Source of the DNA: Chersky-265 sp035275285
Lineage (GTDB): Bacteria; Fibrobacterota; Fibrobacteria; UBA11236
NCBI GenBank assembly: GCA_035275285.1
Contig: DATENA010000193.1
Location: forward strand, 1 to 35,287
Length of the DNA stretch: 35,287 bases
Reading direction: 5' to 3'
Of the stretch, positions 25,836 through 33,464 are shown one piece after another; position 1 is the first letter of the stretch, and every line of letters starts with the position of its first letter. The translations under genes and the position numbers were made by a program. Below the pieces are notes generated by a model. It searched no databases. It was given only the letters and a program-made list of their open reading frames with translations, and was not told where the DNA came from.

Positions 25836-26309
25836 ATGGGATTGCGGCATCTACTCACCGCCTGCGGGGCGAAACTGAACGGGCTTCTCCGGGCGCGGCG
25901 CATCAGGAGCGCGATCTTCTCGGGAAGCCCGGTCCTCTCCGGCATCGCGGCCAGCGCGGACGAACCCGGCACCTGGTGCCTCACCTACAGAAACGGACTC
26001 ATGCTCACCCTGGGCGAAGCGGGCATCCTCGATTACCAGGACCGCGAATTCGGCCATTTCATCGGCGGCCAGAGCCCGGGCGCAGCGCCGGACAACCGGG
26101 ATTTCCTGGTGCAATTGCACAAGCTCGTCCTGAAAAGCCTGCTCCGTTACATCATCCATCCGGGCCTGGACCTGAGCCAGCGGGAGCGCGCGGCGGAAGC
26201 CGCCACCAAGCTCTGGCTGGCCTCGGAGAACCGCCCGGGCAAAGGTCCGGACCACTCGATGGTGGACAACGGCTCCTGGACCGCCGTGAACCGCGCCTTC
26301 AGCGGCTGA
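25836..26309 (+). CDS. Conserved-looking hypothetical protein
   Basis: A protein of 157 aa that I do not recognise. It has an N-terminal basic segment (LLRARRIRSAIF), a beta-rich middle (TWCLTYRNGLMLTLGEAGILDY) and a helical C-terminal half (VQLHKLVLKSLLRYIIHP; QRERAAEAATKLWLASEN). No signal peptide or membrane segment is clear. GAGG lies just before ATG 25836. Codon use is like its neighbours, which supports it as a gene. It is divergent from rpe and convergent with the N-acetyltransferase-like gene. Confidence 0.65.
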   Translation: MGLRHLLTACGAKLNGLLRARRIRSAIFSGSPVLSGIAASADEPGTWCLTYRNGLMLTLGEAGILDYQDREFGHFIGGQSPGAAPDNRDFLVQLHKLVLKSLLRYIIHPGLDLSQRERAAEAATKLWLASENRPGKGPDHSMVDNGSWTAVNRAFSG

Positions 26310-26316
26310 AGGCTTT

Positions 26317-26341
26317 GGGCGGCCCGGGGGACGGGTCGCCC
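26317..26341. terminator. Hairpin between convergent genes
   Basis: GGGCGGCCC and GGGTCGCCC pair with one mismatch over 9 bp around a 7-base loop, starting 7 bases after the stop at 26309. It could end transcription from either side; there is no T tract. Confidence 0.35.
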
Positions 26342-26379
26342 GGCATGGGATGGAAGGATTCTTTCGCGGCCGGAGCGGT

Positions 26380-27150
26380 TCATTTCCGGAAGAAGTCCGG
26401 ATCGCGCGCGAGCACCACCGCCAGGGCCTCCCGCACCAGGTCCTCGGGTATCCCGAAGGTTACCCGCAGCGCTTTCCGCATCTCCTCCCGGTCCAGTTTG
26501 CGCATTTCCCCGCCCTCCGGGGTGCGCACCAGCAGGCTCCGCTTCTGCAAATAGAACTGGCCGCCGTCCTTCACCCGGTTCAGCACCGGATAGCCCATCA
26601 TGGGCAGGGCATAGGAAGCCTCCCAATGGGCCAGGAACTCCGCTTCGGAGACGGCCCGGCGGCGGAAATCGAAACGCTGCTTGAGCGCGCCCCTGGGCCC
26701 GCTCCACAGGCGCCAGACGCCCTCGGCCGGCAGGTCCTCCACGCGCACCTGGTTGGGGGAGATCCAGGCTTCCGCCGCAAGGCCCGCCTCCGGCAGCGGC
26801 AGGGGGTCGAAAATCATGTACCCGGGATCGAGCAGGAACCCCCTGCCCTCCCACTCGAAGCGCAAGGCGCAATGGATGTTCCGGGTCCTGCCCTTGTCGC
26901 CCATGAGCAGGGCGCAGTCCAGCCCCGCGGCCCGGATGCGCTCCCGCAGCCACCAGGTGAGGGAAAAGCAGGTGCCCCCCGCGCCGGTCTCCCGGGACTT
27001 CTCCAGCCAGTCCGAGGCCAGCCCCAGGGTACTTTCCATGTTACCCCCCCGGCTGAAGGCCGCGATCTTGCTCAGGTTCTCGTAGGGCAGGGCGGAGAGT
27101 TCGCGCAGGGCGGAGAGGACGGGGGCGGGGAGGGGCGCGAAGGGGGGCAT
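26380..27150 (-). CDS. Arylamine N-acetyltransferase-like protein
   Basis: A protein of 256 aa with the catalytic layout of the NAT / cysteine-protease-like fold. Cys61 is in GAGGTCFSLTWWL (family form RGGxCxE), His93 in TRNIHCAL and Asp108 in FLLDPGY. The triad spacing (32 and 15 residues) is as in known NATs. The N-terminal LPYENLSKI corresponds to the family's PFEN motif. NATs move an acetyl group from acetyl-CoA to aromatic amines or hydrazines; related proteins use other acyl donors in secondary metabolism. The first Arg of RGG is missing and the C-terminal domain is divergent, so the acyl donor and acceptor are uncertain. No pathway context is nearby. Confidence 0.8.
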   Translation of the reverse strand: MPPFAPLPAPVLSALRELSALPYENLSKIAAFSRGGNMESTLGLASDWLEKSRETGAGGTCFSLTWWLRERIRAAGLDCALLMGDKGRTRNIHCALRFEWEGRGFLLDPGYMIFDPLPLPEAGLAAEAWISPNQVRVEDLPAEGVWRLWSGPRGALKQRFDFRRRAVSEAEFLAHWEASYALPMMGYPVLNRVKDGGQFYLQKRSLLVRTPEGGEMRKLDREEMRKALRVTFGIPEDLVREALAVVLARDPDFFRK

Positions 27151-27352
27151 CAGGGAGTGGAAGGGACCTGGATGCGGATGCCGCGGATTTTCCGGCCCGG
27201 ATTGAGGTCATCACGCATGATCGGTATGCACATAATACGCGCAAAAGGACGGGGGCGCAACGGAAATGACCGGAAATCCGCCGGTCCCTGCGTCGAGGCG
27301 GCCTGCAAGGCCATTATGCATCGGGGAAACCGGATCCGATGACCTTTGAAGG

Positions 27353-27382
27353 TTGACATATTGATGCCTCTCCTGGTATATT
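27353..27382 (+). promoter_or_regulatory. Strong extended -10 promoter of the toxin-antitoxin pair
   Basis: A perfect -35 TTGACA (27353-27358), an 18-base spacer, and TATATT (27377-27382) preceded by TGG (extended -10). Only 7 bases separate the -10 from the antitoxin ATG at 27390, so the transcript is probably leaderless; no ribosome binding site is visible. TTGATG occurs twice (27361, 27383), 22 bases apart, and could be antitoxin operator sites. Confidence 0.65.
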
Positions 27383-27389
27383 TTGATGT

Positions 27390-27635
27390 ATGAGAACGAC
27401 AATCCGATTGAATGATGCGCTCCTCAGGCAAGTCAAGCGCAAAGCGCTCGAGCAAAGCAAGACCTTCACGGCCGTCGTCGAGGATGCATTGGCCGCCTGG
27501 GTCCAAGGCGGTCCGATCGAATCCGGGAAAATCCGCCGGATCAAATTGCCGAAAAGCGGAAAAGGCGGCCTCTTACCGGGAGTGGATTTGGACAGCAATA
27601 AATCGCTCTTGGATAAAATGGATGGTTTGGTTTGA
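27390..27635 (+). CDS. VapB-type ribbon-helix-helix antitoxin
   Basis: A protein of 81 aa. The N-terminal MRTTIRLNDALLRQVKRKAL and TFTAVVEDALAAWV form a ribbon-helix-helix DNA-binding domain. The C-terminal part (about 45-81) is basic then acidic (KIRRIKLPKSGKGG; VDLDSNKSLLDKMDGL), as expected for the toxin-neutralising tail. Its stop overlaps the toxin start by four bases, the usual antitoxin-first coupling. It probably represses its own promoter, which directly abuts the gene. Base composition is lower in GC than flanking housekeeping genes, consistent with acquisition. Confidence 0.85.
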   Translation: MRTTIRLNDALLRQVKRKALEQSKTFTAVVEDALAAWVQGGPIESGKIRRIKLPKSGKGGLLPGVDLDSNKSLLDKMDGLV

Positions 27636-28063
27636 TCCTGATGGATGCCAACGTGCTGGTCTACGCGTTCCGGCGCGATGCGGAGCGGCATTCGGAATTT
27701 TCCGATTGGCTGGAGAACGGCATTTCCGGGACGTCCCCCATCGGATACGCTGAAATCGTACTGTCCTCTTTCGTTAGGATCGTGACGCATCCGAAAATCT
27801 TCGCGAAACCCAGCACGGCCAAAGAAGCTTTCGCGTTCACGGACGAAATAAAGAAGCAAACGAACGCAATCCGGATCGCCCCTCAGGAAAACCATTGGAA
27901 TATATTCCGGCGTCTTTGCGTGGAAGCCGAAGCAAAGGGAAATCTGGTTCCCGATGCCTATCTGGCGGCTCTCGCCATGGAGTCGGGAAGCACTTGGATT
28001 ACCTGTGACAGGGATTTCGCCCGCTTCAAAGGGCTGAAATGGCGCCATCCTTTGGATGACTGA
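27632..28063 (+). CDS. vapC: VapC-type PIN-domain ribonuclease toxin
   Basis: A protein of 143 aa starting with TTG at 27632, which yields the family-typical MILMDANVLVY; the ATG at 27641 would remove it. The acidic metal site is complete: Asp5, Glu41 (GYAEIVLS), Asp108 (LVPDAYLAAL) and Asp126 (TCDRDFARF). VapC toxins cleave tRNA or rRNA with Mg2+ and stop translation when antitoxin is lost. The toxin therefore looks intact. It ends 84 bases from the convergent aroC gene. Confidence 0.92.
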   Translation: MILMDANVLVYAFRRDAERHSEFSDWLENGISGTSPIGYAEIVLSSFVRIVTHPKIFAKPSTAKEAFAFTDEIKKQTNAIRIAPQENHWNIFRRLCVEAEAKGNLVPDAYLAALAMESGSTWITCDRDFARFKGLKWRHPLDD

Positions 28064-28105
28064 CGTACATCCCGCTTGAATGACCCGGCCGATGCCGCCA
28101 AGTCC

Positions 28106-28172
28106 TATTTGAATAATCCCATACGAGCCCGAGGGCCCGCTAGGTCTTATGTGAATAATCCCATGCGGGCCC
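28106..28172. repeat. Duplicated 3' end of aroC beside the toxin-antitoxin pair
   Basis: A 25-bp segment at 28148-28172, spanning the last codons and stop of aroC, is repeated at 28106-28130 with three mismatches. In the copy, the minus strand still reads A-R-M-G-L-F-K-stop, against A-R-M-G-L-F-T-stop in aroC. The 17 bases between the copies hold no gene. Confidence 0.75.
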
Positions 28173-29256
28173 TTTGCTCCAAAAACAGGTCCACCAGGGT
28201 CAGCGCCGCCATCGCCTCCACGATCACCACCGCCCGCGGCAGCACGCAGGGATCATGGCGGCCCTTGGCCGCGAGCATGCGCTCCTTGCCCCGCCTGTCC
28301 ACGGTTTTCTGGGGCAGGGAGATGGTGGCCGTGGGCTTGAAGGCGATGCGGCACAGGATGGGCTCGCCGTTGGTGATGCCCCCTTGGATGCCGCCGGAAC
28401 GGTTGGTCTCGGTGCCGATGCCCGCGAAGCCCTTGCTTTTGCCTTTGCCCTTGTTCACGAAGGCGTCGTTATGCCGGCTGCCCTTGAGGCGCGTGCCCGC
28501 GAAGCCGCTGCCCACCTCGAAGCCCTTGGTGGCGGGCAGGGAGAGGAAGGCCCGCGCCAGTTCCGCCTCCGTGCGGTGGAAGACCGGTTCGCCGATGCCT
28601 TTGGGGGCGTTCCTGATCACCAGTTGGATGACGCCTCCCAGGGAATCCTGGGCCTTGCGGGCCGCGTCGATGGCCCGGGCCATCCGCTCCGCGGCCACGG
28701 GATCGGCGCAGCGCACCAGGTTGGACTCGATGGTCTCGAAGCCGGCCTTGAGCGGATCGAGGGCGGCGTCCACCTCTCCCACCTGGGACACATAGGCCAG
28801 GATCTCCGTGCCGCAGGCTTCCTTCAGGACCTTGCGGGCGATGGCTCCGGCGGCCACGCGGCCGATGGTCTCCCGGGCCGAGGCCCGGCCGCCGCCGCGG
28901 TAGTCGCGGAAACCGTACTTGAGATCGTAGGTGAAGTCGGCGTGGGAGGGGCGGTACAGTTCCACCATGTCCCCGTAATCATGGGAGCGCTGGTCGGTGT
29001 TGGGCACCAGCATGCCGATGGGGGTGCCGGTGGTCCTGCCCTCGAACAGGCCGGAAAGGATGTCCACCTGGTCCGCCTCTTTGCGGGGCGTGGTCAGCTT
29101 GCTTTGGCCGGGGCGGCGGCGATCGAGTTCGGCCTGCACGTCGGCCTCGGCGAGCTTCAGTCCGGCGGGGCAGCCGTCCACCACCACGCCCACGCCCTTG
29201 CCGTGGCTTTCGCCGAAGGTGGAGATGCGGAACAGGGAGCCGTAAATGCTGGACAT
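28147..29256 (-). CDS. aroC: Chorismate synthase
   Basis: A protein of 369 aa catalysing the last shikimate-pathway step, EPSP to chorismate, with reduced FMN. Family motifs are all present: FGESHGKGVG near the N-terminus, RRRPGQSKLTTPRKE, RPSHADFTYDLKYG, DYRGGGRASARETIGRVAAG, and GRHDPCVLPRAVVIVEAM near the end. ATG at 29256 overlaps the stop of the upstream MazG-like gene by one base (TGATG), implying translational coupling. It is the downstream member of that two-gene unit and converges on the VapBC pair. Confidence 0.97.
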   Translation of the reverse strand: MSSIYGSLFRISTFGESHGKGVGVVVDGCPAGLKLAEADVQAELDRRRPGQSKLTTPRKEADQVDILSGLFEGRTTGTPIGMLVPNTDQRSHDYGDMVELYRPSHADFTYDLKYGFRDYRGGGRASARETIGRVAAGAIARKVLKEACGTEILAYVSQVGEVDAALDPLKAGFETIESNLVRCADPVAAERMARAIDAARKAQDSLGGVIQLVIRNAPKGIGEPVFHRTEAELARAFLSLPATKGFEVGSGFAGTRLKGSRHNDAFVNKGKGKSKGFAGIGTETNRSGGIQGGITNGEPILCRIAFKPTATISLPQKTVDRRGKERMLAAKGRHDPCVLPRAVVIVEAMAALTLVDLFLEQRARMGLFT

Positions 29257-29588
29257 CAGTTCGGCCGCAGCTTGGGGTTGTTCTTGTGCCGGTCCGCGTC
29301 GCGCGCGGTTTTCTTCTCCAGGTTCTTTTCCAGCGCCTCGGTCAGGTCGATGCCGGTTTGGTTGGCCAGGCAGATGAGCACGAACAGCACGTCCGCCATC
29401 TCGTCGCCCAGGTCCTTGGCCAGGTCGGCTTTCTTGAAGCTCTGATCGCCGTAGGTGCGGGCCATGATGCGGGCCACCTCGCCCACTTCTTCCATCAGGA
29501 TGGCGGTGTTGGTGAGTTCGGTGAAATACCTCACTCCCACGGTCTTGATCCAGGTGTCGACCCGGTCTTGGGCTTCTTTGAGCGTCAT
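29256..29588 (-). CDS. MazG-like nucleotide pyrophosphohydrolase
   Basis: A protein of 110 aa from ATG 29588. The all-alpha NTP pyrophosphatase metal site is seen as E33-E34-x2-E37 (LMEEVGEVARI) and E63-x2-D66 (DLGDEMADVLFVL). Small MazG-like enzymes hydrolyse nucleoside triphosphates to monophosphate and pyrophosphate, often for house-cleaning. The C-terminus is basic (KKTARDADRHKNNPKLRPN). A longer frame to 29648 has no sign of being translated. It lies directly upstream of aroC with overlapping codons. Confidence 0.88.
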   Translation of the reverse strand: MTLKEAQDRVDTWIKTVGVRYFTELTNTAILMEEVGEVARIMARTYGDQSFKKADLAKDLGDEMADVLFVLICLANQTGIDLTEALEKNLEKKTARDADRHKNNPKLRPN

Positions 29589-29876
29589 TGAGGATCCCGG
29601 CGGCCGGCATCCGGCACGGATACGTTCCGTCGGGAGGCGCGCCCCCAAAATCTAGTTCAGAATCGGGGGCCTGCAAGGCCGGGGACGCCCGTTCCCGGGC
29701 GCGCTTACCTTTCCTGAACATACGAGTCCTTTTTTCGGATGGTACGGATAGCCGCCCTGAGACGTCTCAAGGACAGGGACCTGGACCTGCCGGAGCGCCT
29801 TTCCGCGGAGGACCCGGGGGAAGGGCCCGAGCCGCTTTGTTTTTTACCTTAAGTGGGCCGTACGCAAGAGAAGAGA

Positions 29877-29987
29877 TTGCAAATTGGAAATTGAAAATTG
29901 CAAAACGCAAATTGAACGGGAAAACCGTCCGGATCCGGCTTCCGTTCCCCGGTTTTCAATTTTCAATGTGCAATTTTCAATTCGCAA
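29877..29987. repeat. AT-rich imperfect palindromic element (about 111 bp)
   Basis: The left arm begins TTGCAAATTGGAAATTG; the right arm, read in reverse complement, begins TTGCGAATTGAAAATTG, with two mismatches in 17. Inner pairs are GAACGG/CCGTTC and GAAAACCG/CGGTTTTC. The centre is the perfect palindrome CCGGATCCGG (29929-29938). Both arms are strings of ATTG/AAATTG-type units, alien to the GC-rich surroundings. No gene is convincing in the gap 29589-30011; a GCCCCC/GGGGGC pair (29641-29670) and a T run near 29838-29845 are the only other structures. Confidence 0.65.
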
Positions 29988-30011
29988 GAATCCCCGGTTC
30001 CCGCCCTTCTG

Positions 30012-31136
30012 ATGGACATCCTACTCGTCACCCAGGACTTCCCCCCCGAACGGGGCGGCATCCAGACCTATGTCCTGGAGCTGGCCCGCGGTTTCATGGC
30101 GCGGGGCCACGCGGTGCGGGTCCTCTGCCCGGGGTCGGCGTCCGATGCGAATCCCTTGCCCGGCCTCAAGGACCTGGTCCGCCTGAGCGTTCCCGGCTCC
30201 TTCCTGTTCCTGCCGCTCCTGACGTACCTTCCCGGTTACCTGAGGCGCAACCCGGGCGTGACCCACGTGCTCTACGCCCAATGGCAGGCGGCGGCGGCCG
30301 GGACGTTCCGGGCCGGCCGCCGGAAATCCGGAAAAGCCCCGAAGTCCTTCTGCCTGGTGCACGGCCGCGAGCTGCTCACCTCCGTGTTCGGGCCCTTGGC
30401 GCCCGCCTTGATGCGGCGCACCTTCCGCCGCCTGGACGCCGCCTTTCCCAACAGCAACGAGGTCCTGCGCCTCACCCATGAAAAAACCTCGGCGCGATGC
30501 CCCCTGCACCTGGTCCATCCCGGTGTGGATCCCGGCCTGTTCCGCCCCACCGACGCCGGCTTCCTGCGCGCGCGCTACGGACTGGGGGATGCGCCCGTCA
30601 TCGTCAGCATCACGCGCATGGTCGCGCGCAAGAACCTGCGCCGCCTCATCGAAGCGTTGCCCGGGGTGCGGGCCGCCGTGCCGGGGGCCGTGCTCGTCCT
30701 GGGCGGAACCGGTCCGGAGCGCGAGGCCCTGATGCGTTCGGCCGCGGACCTGGACTTGAGCGAATCGGTGCGCTTCCCCGGCCGCATCCCGGACGGGGAA
30801 ATGGCCGCGCATTACAGCCTGGGCGATGTATTCGCCCTGCCCAGCCTTTCCTCGGACAAGGACGTGGAAGGCTTCGGCATCGTGTACCTGGAAGCGGGCG
30901 CCTGCGAGGTCCCCGCGGTGGGGGGCCGGGCCGGGGGCGTGCCCGATGCCGTGGCCGATGGGGAGACCGGCCTGCTGGTGGACCCTGAAAATACCCAAGA
31001 GATCCAAGCGGCCCTGATCGACCTGTTGCGGGATCGGGCGAAAGCGCGCGCCATGGGACGGAGGGCCCGGGAACGCATCGAAAAAAGCCTTACCTGGACG
31101 GCCGCGGCCGACCGGGTGCTGGGGTTGATGGGGTGA
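30012..31136 (+). CDS. GT4-family glycosyltransferase
   Basis: A retaining GT-B glycosyltransferase of 374 aa. The acceptor half opens with LLVTQDFPPERGGIQTYVLELARGF, with the glycine loop at residues 14-16. The donor half starts near 195 (VIVSITRMVARKNLRRLIEAL, where Arg and Lys bind the nucleotide-sugar phosphates). The EGFGIVYLEAG motif lies at about 286-296. The layout resembles PimB-like mannosyltransferases, but the sugar is not determinable. A PAP2 phosphatase follows 16 bases after its stop. It is the first gene of the plus-strand envelope glycan block. Confidence 0.92.
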   Translation: MDILLVTQDFPPERGGIQTYVLELARGFMARGHAVRVLCPGSASDANPLPGLKDLVRLSVPGSFLFLPLLTYLPGYLRRNPGVTHVLYAQWQAAAAGTFRAGRRKSGKAPKSFCLVHGRELLTSVFGPLAPALMRRTFRRLDAAFPNSNEVLRLTHEKTSARCPLHLVHPGVDPGLFRPTDAGFLRARYGLGDAPVIVSITRMVARKNLRRLIEALPGVRAAVPGAVLVLGGTGPEREALMRSAADLDLSESVRFPGRIPDGEMAAHYSLGDVFALPSLSSDKDVEGFGIVYLEAGACEVPAVGGRAGGVPDAVADGETGLLVDPENTQEIQAALIDLLRDRAKARAMGRRARERIEKSLTWTAAADRVLGLMG

Positions 31137-31152
31137 CTATCTTTAGGGTACT

Positions 31153-31755
31153 TTGAATCCCATGGACGCCACCGAATTGGATCCCAGATCGGGCGAAAGC
31201 CCGCGCACCCTCCGGGGGGCCTTCACCTCCAGGGTGATGGCCGTGGACGTGGCGTGCTTCCGCCTGTTGGCCTCCCTTTCCGTGCCCAAATGGGTTTCCC
31301 TGCCCCTGGTGCTCCTGGTGCGCATAGGGGACGGATACATGTGGGCCGGGATCGCGTTCTGCCTGTGGTGGGTGCTGCCCCTCTCCGAGGTGAAGTCCAT
31401 CGTCGCGCATTGCCTGCTCGCCATCGCCGTCAGCCTGTGCATCTATTTCCCCATCAAGTTCGGCATGAAGCGGTTGCGCCCTTACGATAACGGGATGGAC
31501 GTGACGCCTCTGGTCCCTCCCCTGGACAAGTACAGCTTCCCTTCCGGCCATACCATGAACAACCTCGCCGTGGCGCTCACCCTGGCCTACCACCTGCCCG
31601 GGGTGATCGTCCCGGCCATGCTCTTTCCCGTAACGATGGGCCTGCTCCGCATCCTGTTCGGAGTGCATTACTTGAGCGATATCGTGGGCGGGACGCTGCT
31701 CGGCGCGGCCGCGTTTTTCATCGCCAAGACCGTTTTCCCCTCTTTCGGTCCGTAA
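31153..31755 (+). CDS. PAP2-family membrane phosphatase
   Basis: About 200 aa with five to six hydrophobic segments. The three phosphatase motifs are present: KFGMKRLRP (KxxxxxxRP), FPSGHTMNN (PSGH) near residue 130, and RILFGVHYLSDIVGG (RxxxxxHxxxD). Such enzymes dephosphorylate lipid phosphates, including undecaprenyl pyrophosphate or phosphatidyl-glycerophosphate, at the outer face of the inner membrane. Beside a glycosyltransferase and upstream of a flippase, recycling of a lipid carrier is a reasonable inference. The start is TTG 31153 or ATG 31162; neither has a strong ribosome site. Confidence 0.9.
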   Translation: MNPMDATELDPRSGESPRTLRGAFTSRVMAVDVACFRLLASLSVPKWVSLPLVLLVRIGDGYMWAGIAFCLWWVLPLSEVKSIVAHCLLAIAVSLCIYFPIKFGMKRLRPYDNGMDVTPLVPPLDKYSFPSGHTMNNLAVALTLAYHLPGVIVPAMLFPVTMGLLRILFGVHYLSDIVGGTLLGAAAFFIAKTVFPSFGP

Positions 31756-31780
31756 AACCTGTTTCCGTCCCGTTTACCGC

Positions 31781-31810
31781 TTTTCCGGGCCCTTATCGGG
31801 ATGCTAGAAT
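31781..31810 (+). promoter_or_regulatory. Possible promoter before the Omp85-like gene
   Basis: TAGAAT at 31805-31810 is preceded by TGC (extended -10). A weak -35 (TTTTCC, 31781-31786) is 18 bases upstream. It lies in the 180-base gap after the PAP2 gene. Confidence 0.3.
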
Positions 31811-31934
31811 ATCCTCCGGCGGCGCCCGGCGCATGCATGGAATTAGCGGGGACAAAGTGGTATCTTTCCCTGGGTCCGCGATTCCCGCGCATGTCCGGAA
31901 AACAACCGCAGAAGGTATCGAGAAGGTGTTGAGT

Positions 31935-33434
31935 TTGCGCCATTCGGCCTTGCTGCCCATCGCGGGTCTTCTCGCCGTCACGGCCGCGTTCGCCATCGAT
32001 CCCGCGGCTCCCACCGCCCCCCCGAGCCTGACGCAGAAACCGGAAAAGGCCCGGTCGGATTCGGCCGAGGCGCGGGCCGCCGCCGATTCCCTTCTGAAAG
32101 CCGATACCGCCGCGGACTCGACGGGGCCCAAGAAGCTCTACGAGTACATTTCCTATCCCCTGCTCCAGGTCGTCACCTGGCCCCTGGAGGTGGTGGTGGC
32201 CCCGGTGGTCAGGGGGCTCATCTACCCGGTCAAACCGCCATTGCGCTACTTCCTCAACGAAAACGTCATCGATCGCACCATCGATCTGATCAGCTTCGGC
32301 AAGGGCGACAAGGTCATGCTCTATCCCACCATGAACCTGGCCCCGGGCACGGGGTCTTCGGTTGGATTGACCTTGCGCTACAACTCGGTGTTCGGCCGCC
32401 CCACGGAACGCCTGGTCTCGCAAGGCAACCTCTTCGTCAACGGGGACTCCAAATTCCGCACCTACGTGACCGCGTCCAACCTGGGGGGCACGGGGTTCGA
32501 CACCAAGGCCTCGGTGAGCCTGACGCGGGTCAAGAACACCAGCGTCAACCAGCCGGGCACCAACGCCTTCTGGTTCTACGGGGACTCGTCCAACGCCTAT
32601 TCCCTGTCCCTCGGCCATCTCGTCTTCGAGAAGGTGGGCCTCAAGGGGACCTTCACCTTTCGGGACAACCACTTCGGCAAGGCCCCGCCCCAGGACGATA
32701 GCCTGGAAAGCGATTTCTTCCGGAACGAGGCCGGCGTGCTCGACTCCAGTTCCCGCGGCCTCCTGAGCAATTGGCAGGACCGCATCCTGGTGGCGCAGAT
32801 CTACCGCGACACCCGCATCAACCAGAACATTCCCCTGGCGGGGAGCCAGTTCTATTTCAACTACCACTATCACCTGACCAACGCCCACCACGACTTCCAT
32901 GCCTGGGAAGTCAACGTGTCCAACTATTACAAGCTGGGCAGGGAGAAGTACGAAATCTCCGGCGAGGAGGAGAAGCGGGCCGGAGGCTTGAACGTGAAGA
33001 AACTCCTCAAGAAGATCGAGATGCAGCGCCTTAAAAAGGAGCTTTTCAACCGCAAGGTGCTGGCCCTGCACGCGTATGCGGCCCAGTCCTACGAGATCGA
33101 GGGGAACACCATGCCCGTGTACGGGTTGCAGACCCTCGGCAACGACACCCCCTTGCGCGGGTACGGAGGCAGCCGTTTCCGCGATTATACCGTGGCTTCG
33201 GTGAGCGGCGAATACCGCTTTCCCGTGCTGCGCCTGGTGGACGGCATGGTGTTCAACGAATACGGCATCTTCGGCCCGAGTTGGGAGGAGATCGATTTCT
33301 TCGACAGCCTCAGGAACTCGTGGGGCTTCGGCATCCGGGTCCGCCGCCCGGACATCTTCCTGTTCCGCCTGCAGCTGGCCTTCCACGGCACCAAGGGCAT
33401 CCAGGTGAACATGTCGGTGGACGAGCCCTTTTGA
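31935..33434 (+). CDS. Omp85-superfamily (BamA-type) outer-membrane barrel without POTRA domains
   Basis: About 499 aa when started at TTG 31935, 7 bases after GAGAAGG, which gives a clean signal peptide (RHSALLPIAGLLAVTAAFA). GTG 31926 or ATG 31833 are alternatives. A Ser/Ala/Asp linker (about 25-70) and an amphipathic segment (YISYPLLQVVTWPLEVVVAP) precede a beta-rich barrel from about 130 to the end. The Omp85 signature LRGYGGSRFRDY lies near residue 406 and the chain ends in Phe. POTRA repeats are absent. Similar short Omp85-like proteins are known without POTRA; substrate unknown. Its place between a PAP2 phosphatase and a flippase suggests an envelope role. Confidence 0.75.
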   Translation: MRHSALLPIAGLLAVTAAFAIDPAAPTAPPSLTQKPEKARSDSAEARAAADSLLKADTAADSTGPKKLYEYISYPLLQVVTWPLEVVVAPVVRGLIYPVKPPLRYFLNENVIDRTIDLISFGKGDKVMLYPTMNLAPGTGSSVGLTLRYNSVFGRPTERLVSQGNLFVNGDSKFRTYVTASNLGGTGFDTKASVSLTRVKNTSVNQPGTNAFWFYGDSSNAYSLSLGHLVFEKVGLKGTFTFRDNHFGKAPPQDDSLESDFFRNEAGVLDSSSRGLLSNWQDRILVAQIYRDTRINQNIPLAGSQFYFNYHYHLTNAHHDFHAWEVNVSNYYKLGREKYEISGEEEKRAGGLNVKKLLKKIEMQRLKKELFNRKVLALHAYAAQSYEIEGNTMPVYGLQTLGNDTPLRGYGGSRFRDYTVASVSGEYRFPVLRLVDGMVFNEYGIFGPSWEEIDFFDSLRNSWGFGIRVRRPDIFLFRLQLAFHGTKGIQVNMSVDEPF

Positions 33435-33464
33435 CGGACCCGATGTACATTTCCAGCTTGCACC

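Noticed and set aside
27150..27233. 27-codon minus-strand frame ending in TGATG with the NAT-like start
   Set aside because: The overlapping stop/start looks like coupling, but there is no ribosome site and the peptide (MRDDLNPGRKIRGIRIQ region) matches nothing I know. It could be the tail of a lost gene.
29739..29852. 37-codon plus-strand frame (MVRIAALRRLKDRDLDLPER and on)
   Set aside because: No ribosome binding site, no recognisable family and very short. It may be a gene remnant but cannot be supported.
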